DNA of 64,000 nt. Origin: Algoriphagus sp. Lineage in GTDB: Bacteria > Bacteroidota > Bacteroidia > Cytophagales > Cyclobacteriaceae. Positions 60,004-64,000 of this stretch are shown piece by piece. The position numbers were made by a program, and so were the translations under genes. Under the pieces are notes generated by a model that did not search any database, had not been told where the DNA came from, and saw nothing but the letters and a program-made list of their open reading frames with translations. The stretch covers positions 303,962 through 367,961 of the forward strand of contig NZ_JABXIN010000013.1 of assembly GCF_013373065.1 (NCBI RefSeq), in the 5' to 3' direction. Numbering within the stretch: position 1 is the first letter of the stretch; every line of letters starts with the position of its first letter.

Positions 60004-60387
60004 ATGAAGTTTCTTCAAAACAACCATGTCCGGTTTTTTCTGCTTTCAGCATTACTTGCCTTGTTGATATTGGGTCTTCAAATAGTTTTTCCTGCTGTTA
60101 TCCATGAGCGGATCTGGGAAATCTTCTTTTTTCTTCTAATTCTCTCATTTTTAATAGGATTACTCAATGGTTTTTTACTGAAAGCGTTTTCTGAAAATTT
60201 CTTCCAAATTTCAGTTTTGGCGATGATACTAAGGTTGATCGCCTCATTGGTTTTCATTGGAGTGGAAGTTTGGCCAGGAATGGAAAATATTATTTTGTTT
60301 ATCGCTGATTTCTTTGTGATTTTTTTGTTCTACTTAATATTTGATATCTACGCCTTTCTATCTAACTTGCGCCCGATTTCGAAGTAG
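60004..60387 (+). CDS. Small membrane protein in the ATP synthase operon (AtpI-like position)
   Basis: The 127-residue protein has four hydrophobic segments (about 10-28, 36-58, 68-85 and 92-115), a layout like ATP synthase subunit I, but without sequence motifs strong enough to name it. I chose the ATG at 60004; an in-frame TTG 18 bases earlier lies inside the -7 promoter element and so is unlikely. It sits 39 bases after atpZ and 19 bases before atpB, a place that holds an assembly protein in related operons. Confidence 0.7.
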   Translation: MKFLQNNHVRFFLLSALLALLILGLQIVFPAVIHERIWEIFFFLLILSFLIGLLNGFLLKAFSENFFQISVLAMILRLIASLVFIGVEVWPGMENIILFIADFFVIFLFYLIFDIYAFLSNLRPISK

Positions 60388-60406
60388 CCCTCTAAAAGAG
60401 AAGTTG

Positions 60407-61731
<1,325 letters not shown>

Positions 61732-61741
61732 AAATTTGATT

Positions 61742-61766
61742 GGGGATGGGCGCTAGGCCTTTCCCC
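61742..61766 (+). other. Imperfect hairpin between atpE and atpF
   Basis: GGGGA (61742-61746) can pair with TCCCC (61762-61766), and inside it GGC with GCC. A pyrimidine-rich stretch follows, not a real T-run. It could protect the atpE 3' end and help raise c-subunit output over the other subunits. Confidence 0.35.
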
Positions 61767-61808
61767 TTTCTTTCTCCCTATTGAACAAACTGAATTAAAT
61801 CATATATC

Positions 61809-62303
61809 ATGGATTTGATAACTCCTGGTTCCGGTCTTATTTTCTGGCAGCTTTTTGGCTTCCTGGGATTGCTTTTCATTCTGATCAAATTTGCTTGGAA
61901 GCCCATGTTGGCTGCCTTGGAAGAGCGTGAGAGCAGTATTGAAAATGCCTTGAAGTCAGCAGAGATCGCTCGAAATGAAATGGCTAATCTGAAGGCTGAG
62001 AACGAAAAGCTTTTGGCTGAAGCTCGTTTGGAACGAGATAACATTTTGAAGAAAGCGCAAGAAGCTTCCAACAAAATGATTGAAGAGGCGAAAGACGAAG
62101 CGCAAAAACAAGGTGCACAGTTGATCGAAAATGCCAAAGCAGTAATCGAAACTGAGAAAAAAGCTGCCCTTGCGGATGTCAAAAACCAAGTGGCTGCATT
62201 GACTCTTGAAGTAACAGAGAAATTATTGAAGAAAAACTTGGCTGACGATGCTTCTCAAAAAGCATTGGTGGACGAGTTTGTGAAAGATTTGAAGCTTAAT
62301 TAA
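61809..62303 (+). CDS. atpF: F0F1 ATP synthase subunit b
   Basis: The 164-residue protein has one N-terminal transmembrane helix (about 8-28, G-L-I-F-W-Q-L-F-G-F-L-G) and then a long charged helix (about 35-150), rich in Ala, Glu and Lys, that forms the dimeric peripheral stalk. Length is normal. It follows atpE by 77 bases with a small hairpin between, and precedes atpH by 10 bases. Confidence 0.96.
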   Translation: MDLITPGSGLIFWQLFGFLGLLFILIKFAWKPMLAALEERESSIENALKSAEIARNEMANLKAENEKLLAEARLERDNILKKAQEASNKMIEEAKDEAQKQGAQLIENAKAVIETEKKAALADVKNQVAALTLEVTEKLLKKNLADDASQKALVDEFVKDLKLN

Positions 62304-62313
62304 TCCGACCTCC

Positions 62314-62874
62314 ATGTCAAACCATCGAGTAGCCTCCCGCTATGCCAAATCCATTTTGGAACTGGCCCTTGAAAAAGGTAATCTGGAGGAGGTACATGCA
62401 GATTTTCAACGGCTTTCTGCATTGGAGAAATCCAATCGAGAGTTGGGCTTGATGCTAAAGAACCCTGTGGTTACTTCTGACAAAAAGCTCAAGGTGTTGC
62501 AGGCTTTATTTGCTGGAACGGCTCAGAAAATGACACTTAGCTTTTTTGAGATCATTTCCCGAAAAAACCGGGAATCAATCCTTGTGGACGTTGCCAGTGA
62601 GTTTGAAAATCAATACAATAAGCATAAATCCATTCAGGTCGCTCAATTGACGACTACCTTTCCTATCGATGCCAAGCTTCGTGAGGAATTCGTCAGCATT
62701 GTGAAAGAAATTTCAGGCTTGAAGACGGTTATTCTGGAAGAATCCATCAATCCGAATTTGATCGGAGGATTTGTTCTAAAGGTCAATGACCGACAGCTCG
62801 ATGAATCATTGAGCAGTAAATTGAGAATTTTGAAAACAGAATTCTTGCAAAATCATTACGAAAGTAAAATCTAA
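62314..62874 (+). CDS. atpH: F0F1 ATP synthase subunit delta
   Basis: The 186-residue protein opens with A-S-R-Y-A-K-S-I-L-E-L-A, the typical helix of the delta/OSCP N-terminal bundle, and ends with the conserved G-G-F-V-L-K-V-N-D-R-Q-L-D-E-S. It joins the peripheral stalk to the F1 head. It lies 10 bases after atpF and 27 bases before atpA. Confidence 0.96.
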   Translation: MSNHRVASRYAKSILELALEKGNLEEVHADFQRLSALEKSNRELGLMLKNPVVTSDKKLKVLQALFAGTAQKMTLSFFEIISRKNRESILVDVASEFENQYNKHKSIQVAQLTTTFPIDAKLREEFVSIVKEISGLKTVILEESINPNLIGGFVLKVNDRQLDESLSSKLRILKTEFLQNHYESKI

Positions 62875-62901
62875 TCTACAAAGCATTAATCAATCGATAT
62901 C

Positions 62902-64000
62902 ATGGCAGAAGTAAGACCAGATGAAGTTTCGGCAATCCTAAGAGAGCAACTCTCAGGTGCCAGAACAGCCGCCGAACTCGAAGAAGTGGGTACAGTCCTC
63001 CAAGTAGGGGATGGTGTAGCTCGTATCTATGGACTTTCTAAGGCTCAGGCCGGCGAATTGCTGGAATTCGACAATGGTCTGAAAGCAATGGTTCTGAACT
63101 TGGAAGAGGACAATGTCGGTGCGGTATTGTTTGGTGATTCCAAAGCAATCAAAGAAGGTGATACTGTTAAGCGTACCAAGAAAATTGCCTCCATCCAAGT
63201 AGGTGAAGGAATGTTGGGACGTGTAGTAGACACTTTGGGTAACCCTATCGACGGAAAAGGTCCTATCGCTGGTGATTTGTACGAAATGCCTTTGGAGCGT
63301 AAAGCACCTGGGGTAATCTATCGTCAGCCGGTAACTGAGCCTCTTCAAACTGGTATCAAATCTATCGATGCCATGATTCCAATCGGTAGAGGACAGCGGG
63401 AATTGGTGATCGGTGACCGTCAGACTGGTAAGACAGCGGTAGTAATTGATACCATCCTAAACCAAAAAGAATTTTATGATAAGGGTGAGCCTGTGTTCTG
63501 TATCTACGTAGCTGTAGGACAGAAGGCGTCCACTGTTGCCGGTGTTGTAGCAGCTTTGGAAAAAGGTGGTGCTCTTCCTTATACAGTAGTAGTTTCTGCT
63601 GCTGCTTCTGACCCTGCTCCAATGCAGTTCTTTGCACCATTTACAGGCGCTGCGATCGGAGAATTCTTCCGTGACACAGGACGTCCTGCTTTGGTAGTAT
63701 ATGATGACTTGTCTAAGCAAGCTGTTGCTTACCGTGAAGTTTCTCTTTTGTTGAGAAGACCTCCGGGACGTGAAGCATATCCTGGTGACGTGTTCTATCT
63801 ACACTCAAGATTGTTGGAAAGAGCTGCGAAAATCAACAAGTCTGATGAGATTGCACAGCAAATGAATGACCTTCCTGAGTCTATCAAGCCATTGGTCAAA
63901 GGTGGAGGTTCTTTGACTGCGCTTCCAATCATCGAAACTCAGGCAGGTGACGTTTCTGCATATATTCCAACTAACGTAATTTCCATTACGGACGGTCAGA
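62902..64000 (+). CDS. atpA: F0F1 ATP synthase subunit alpha (cut by window end)
   Basis: The frame opens with M-A-E-V-R-P-D-E-V at 62902 and runs off the window after 366 complete codons, out of about 520 expected. The nucleotide-binding P-loop G-D-R-Q-T-G-K-T-A is at residues 171-179 (Lys177), and the beta-barrel segment [11 protein letters not shown] lies near 37-47. It forms, with beta, the F1 hexamer that makes ATP. The start gives the usual N-terminal helix and follows atpH by 27 bases. The rest of the operon (gamma, and perhaps more) should lie beyond the window. Confidence 0.97.
   Translation, partial: MAEVRPDEVSAILREQLSGARTAAELEEVGTVLQVGDGVARIYGLSKAQAGELLEFDNGLKAMVLNLEEDNVGAVLFGDSKAIKEGDTVKRTKKIASIQVGEGMLGRVVDTLGNPIDGKGPIAGDLYEMPLERKAPGVIYRQPVTEPLQTGIKSIDAMIPIGRGQRELVIGDRQTGKTAVVIDTILNQKEFYDKGEPVFCIYVAVGQKASTVAGVVAALEKGGALPYTVVVSAAASDPAPMQFFAPFTGAAIGEFFRDTGRPALVVYDDLSKQAVAYREVSLLLRRPPGREAYPGDVFYLHSRLLERAAKINKSDEIAQQMNDLPESIKPLVKGGGSLTALPIIETQAGDVSAYIPTNVISITDGQ

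Noticed and set aside
60341..60406. The upstream ATG for atpB at 60341
   Set aside because: It would place 22 residues in front of a normal signal-type leader and overlap the previous gene by 47 bases; the ATG at 60407 is the better start.
63362..64000. Minus-strand frames opposite atpA
   Set aside because: They are shadows of the strongly conserved alpha subunit, which continues past the window end.

Overview
The window looks like a chromosome segment of a Bacteroidota bacterium, most likely order Cytophagales and perhaps a Cyclobacteriaceae/Algoriphagus-type organism; the family-level guess is from overall protein resemblance only. The evidence is a complete type IX secretion core (PorP/SprF-like, GldK, GldL, GldM, GldN, plus a PorW/SprE-like TPR lipoprotein), a DUF4271 protein, long Bacteroidota-type NusB and AtpB proteins, promoters with TAnnTTTG -7 elements instead of TATAAT, little Shine-Dalgarno sequence, and several TTG or GTG starts. 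Coding density is high. I see no rRNA, tRNA, CRISPR array or intact prophage.

Layout. 1-2.3 kb: an AT-rich, accessory-looking edge with a gene cut by the window start, a membrane-bound AraC-type regulator, a REP-associated tyrosine transposase (RAYT) surrounded by small hairpins, and the 3' stub of a tyrosine recombinase. 2.4-8.0 kb (minus): two LytTR response regulators, a LytS-type histidine kinase and uvrA. 8.4-16.8 kb (plus): YceI, beta-barrel porin-like protein, second YceI-like protein, then a tripartite RND efflux pump. 16.9-25.1 kb (minus): secreted M14 peptidase, glucan phosphorylase-like protein, Tat-exported carboxylesterase, second M14 peptidase. 25.3-28.0 kb (plus): lutABC lactate oxidation. 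28.1-33.3 kb (minus): coaE, ybbR-like, yajC, DUF1573, ytxH, nusB, then a leucine/glutamate-type dehydrogenase. 33.4-35.6 kb (plus): ABC exporter and a small coiled-coil protein. 35.6-43.5 kb (minus): two parvulin chaperones, a partner-switching module (phosphatase, STAS, anti-sigma kinase), DUF721 and hemW. 43.5-52.8 kb (plus): Omp85-like protein, DUF4271, hemD, porP/sprF, gldKLMN. 52.8-59.6 kb (minus): uvrC, PBP1A, porW/sprE. 59.7-64.0 kb (plus): ATP synthase operon from atpZ into atpA, which is cut by the window end.

How it fits together. Much of the window serves the cell envelope: protein export (YajC), periplasmic folding (two parvulins), outer-membrane insertion (Omp85-like), T9SS secretion and gliding, peptidoglycan synthesis (PBP1A directly behind porW) and efflux. 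The signals I rate most worth a second look are a well-spaced sigma-54 type -24/-12 promoter in front of gldK, a glucan phosphorylase homologue with threonine at the PLP-lysine position, hairpins around and inside the RAYT gene, a Crp/Fnr-type palindrome upstream of the YceI-porin genes, a partner-switching module with no sigma factor nearby, and the porW-PBP1A coupling. No clearly new defence or mobile system was found.
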